From Eremophila alpestris peregrina (lineage: Eukaryota; Chordata; Aves; Passeriformes; Alaudidae): DNA of 64,000 bases. The DNA lies in NCBI GenBank assembly GCA_009792885.1, contig WMCF01000067.1, positions 437,045 to 501,044 on the forward strand, given 5' to 3'. The translations under genes and the position numbers were made by a program. Shown piece by piece: positions 1-64,000 of the stretch. How positions within the stretch are numbered: position 1 is the stretch's first letter; the number at the start of each line of letters is the position of its first letter. The notes under the pieces were generated by a model that was not told the DNA's origin, searched no databases, and saw only the letters and a program-made list of their open reading frames with translations.

Positions 1-254
1 TGTCGTGGGTGAGGCAGGATTGAGCTGTGGGTGCCTGCAGCTGCCTGCTGCTCCAGTGAGGTACCTGGGTAAATCCACCTGGGTTGGTGCATGTGGACAT
101 GCTTGGGCTTTGTTCAGGGAGTGATGAGTATTAAATGCTAAACAGTGCCAGGGTTTGCTCTTGGGTCAGCTGTGACACCTGGGACTGCCCAGCCCCAGGG
201 CCAGGTGTGGGGCAGGGACACTCCAGAGAGAAGGAAGCCGTCATTTCACCATGC
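1..254. other. Sequence past the CIT polyadenylation signal
   Basis: This stretch is moderately GC-rich and has no supported gene. A short open frame on the plus strand crosses it but shows no recognisable protein. It is probably the CIT downstream flank. Confidence 0.5.
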
Positions 255-274
255 CAGTCAAGATAGTTATTTGT

Positions 275-280
275 TTTATT
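275..280 (-). terminator. CIT: Polyadenylation signal AATAAA of CIT
   Basis: The plus strand reads TTTATT, so the minus strand reads AATAAA. It lies about 1.9 kb after the CIT stop. It is the only canonical hexamer on this strand between the stop and the window end. Confidence 0.65.
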
Positions 281-359
281 CGGTTATTGTTCAACAACAA
301 AGTTCAATACTTTCCAGGTGGAGCTTTGAACTGTCCCTCTGGTTCCCTCCCTTGTCAAT

Positions 360-365
360 AATAAA
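360..365 (+). terminator. AATAAA on plus strand, possible end of a convergent gene
   Basis: The plus strand carries AATAAA here, and again at 564-569. In mammals PRKAB1 lies tail to tail with CIT on the opposite strand, so a long 3' UTR could end here. No PRKAB1 coding sequence is in the window. These may equally be chance hexamers. Confidence 0.2.
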
Positions 366-623
366 AAGGTAATGAAGAAAAATCCTGTACTTTTAGAGAC
401 CTAAAACCTCATTGATGCTGACAAGCTTCAGTTGCAATTGAATGTTACAATATTTCTTCATGGGAGCGAGGAGGACTGAGGCCAGGCCCCTCCAGTGTCT
501 GAGGATGGCTGTCCACAACCACCAGTAAAACAAAAAGCCAGTGTTGAAAAACGCACAGTTTACAATAAAAAAGTAGAAACCAATTCAATTCCCTTTTGTT
601 ACGAATATAAAGTTTCTTGTAAA

Positions 624-631
624 TATGTACA
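624..631 (-). promoter_or_regulatory. Pumilio-type element TGTACATA in CIT 3' UTR
   Basis: The transcript strand reads TGTACATA, which fits the Pumilio consensus UGUANAUA. It lies inside the inferred 3' UTR. One site of eight bases can arise by chance. Confidence 0.35.
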
Positions 632-2184
632 GTCCTTTGAGCTATTTCTATAGCAGGAAGCATTTCACGAACAAGACACAAGATATACACTCTCAGGACT
701 CAACAAGCCCATTTCTGAGGTCTTGAAGATCTTCCATGAGATGCAAAGATTTAAAGACTGATCTCTGTGACCTTTCAAAATATTCAGACCAGGAGACAAA
801 AACTTCCAGCAAATTTCCTGCCAAATCATCTGACTGAAAATAACCCAACAGACAAGAGAACAGAATACAATATTCATGAAACTCGCCAAAGGACACTGAC
901 AAGGCATTGGAATTTTGATGGGTTCCTAGAACAGGTTAGCACAGGCTTGCAAGGGACTAGCAGAAGTTTAAGTGTGGCTCCAAGGGAAGATTGGATGCAG
1001 TTTTGCTCTTTCCAGTCGTAAAGAACATGGTTGTTCACTTAGAATGCTGCTATTGCAGAGTGAATGGTCAAAACCTGCTTTGAAAATCATTTGCTCTCTG
1101 CTTCATGTTCACAGCAAAAGAGAATAGGAAGCAATAAAAGGCTCGAGGTCAGACACGGGGAAGCCAAGGTGTGTCAGCAACTGCCAAAGCTGCTCCCTGT
1201 GGGTGTCCTGTGCCAAGACACCGCCTCTGACTGCACCACAAGCTACAGCTCACGGGAGGAGCCAGCCCGGGCTGCTCCCCCTGGGGAGCTGGGGCTGGCA
1301 GGACTCACTGCTGAGGAGACCATGTCCAGTGCTGAGAGGAGAACGCGAGTGTGACTGTAATTCTTGTCAGAGAATAAGGCTCGTTAACTCTTCGGTGCCC
1401 AATTTCCAGAGTAATTAACGGCTATTTTGCAGCGTGATCTAAAGGTTTCATTAATTTACAAGTGAGGTACAATACACTACTCAGCAAAGCAACCTAAAAG
1501 GAGAGAGCCAGTGATGGTGCAGCAGCATGCAGTGAACTGTCATGCAGAAGACCTGGATAAAGTCTTACAACCCAGTAGCTTATAGGTAATGCACTTTGTC
1601 TCAGGGCTGGGCAGGGGGGTTGGCTAAAGCAGGGTTCTTCCCTCCCCATCAGAGCTGCTCTAAAGCGATTTTAGTGAGAACAAAATAACTTTCAGAAGTG
1701 GCAGGTGAACAGGCTAATCAGAAGAAATTTTTCATGTGTTCTGTGGAGAACATCCAACCACAGCTCCTACTGAAAGACTCACTCACCTTGGCCCTTCTGT
1801 TTCCAGGCCATCAGGGGCTCCCAGCACGGCTCAGAACTATGACCAACTCTCTGTTGAGGGGTGCTAACCACAGTGATGATCTGGGGTAGGACACAAGTCC
1901 CATTTCCTGGATGAACTACTAGGGACTAAAGTGGATACAAAAAGTTCATGAACTGCTTGAAAGAGTAACAGTAGTACAAAGTGCAAAAACAGGAGTGCAG
2001 GAAAGTGCAGAGAAATTAACTGAGCTGCGAACGGTCTTGGGAAGCGTCAGGGCTCCTGCAGTGGAGCGAGCTCTGGCCCAGCAGTGCTGGTTGGAGCTGG
2101 GCTGCAGACAGATGGAGTGCATATACTCAGTGTATTTCCTTTTTTTCCTGCAGGTCAAGATGAGTGACTTTGTCTAGCTGAGAC

Positions 2185-63889
<61,705 letters not shown>

Positions 63890-64000
63890 CTACAGATAAT
63901 TTCAAAGGAGCAGATATACAAGATATTCCATTCAACTCCCCAGTATGACACTGGGCATGTATCAAACAGTGCAGGAAAATTTACAGAAAACAAGCACATT

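Larger units (their letters stand above)
255..2184 (-). other. CIT: CIT 3' untranslated region (about 1.9 kb)
   Basis: This is the sequence from the stop codon to just past the only canonical minus-strand AATAAA I find here (275-280). No coding frame in it resembles a known protein. It contains a Pumilio-type site, TGTACATA, at 624-631. The true cleavage site is inferred to be 10-30 nt past the signal. Upstream alternative signals were not found. Confidence 0.7.

Overview
The window is a vertebrate nuclear genomic segment, most likely from a bird. It holds one large protein-coding gene on the minus strand: CIT, citron rho-interacting serine/threonine kinase. Forty-three coding exons can be placed, all with GT-AG introns and with phases that join into one open frame of 5,709 nt (1,902 residues plus stop). 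The joined frame is close to human citron as I remember it. An avian (or at least sauropsid) source is suggested by CR1 LINE 3'-end relics at about 31800-31855 and 58797-58963, and by compact introns: 43 exons fit in about 62 kb, whereas I recall the whole human gene as about 190 kb.

Layout, read right to left in the direction of transcription. The window opens inside an intron at 64000, and the start codon, the glycine-rich loop and the catalytic lysine lie outside it. Exons 1-4 (63889 to 60553) encode the kinase C-lobe with HRD, DFG and APE motifs. Exon 5 (53330 to 53150) encodes the AGC-kinase C-terminal tail and is isolated by two introns of about 7 kb. Exons 6-26 (46133 to 13624) encode the long coiled coil, which includes the Rho-binding part. 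Exon 27 is a basic Ser/Pro-rich linker. Exons 28-29 encode a C1 zinc finger, exons 29-32 a PH domain, exons 33-41 the citron-homology (CNH) domain, exon 42 an SPGR-repeat tail, and exon 43 (2208 to 2185) the last seven residues, ending in the PDZ ligand QSSV. A 3' UTR of about 1.9 kb follows, to an AATAAA on the minus strand at 275-280.

From family knowledge, the full-length product (citron-K) acts at the cleavage furrow and midbody in cytokinesis. A neuronal form without the kinase domain (citron-N) is a postsynaptic scaffold. Features bearing on isoforms are visible: a tandem splice acceptor in exon 26, a 42-codon frame-preserving exon 13, a weak candidate for a citron-N promoter and first exon in the intron before exon 7, and a CpG-rich island in the intron between exons 4 and 5.

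The rest is intronic. It contains three ancient MIR/CORE-SINE-like relics, two CR1 relics, a recent 112-bp tandem duplication, and A-rich or T-rich tracts. I found no second protein-coding gene, no RNA gene and no operon-like, CRISPR or other novel system. The interest lies in isoform control and small lineage-specific changes within a well-known gene. Residue numbers below count from the first residue encoded in the window (Val 1 at 63889).
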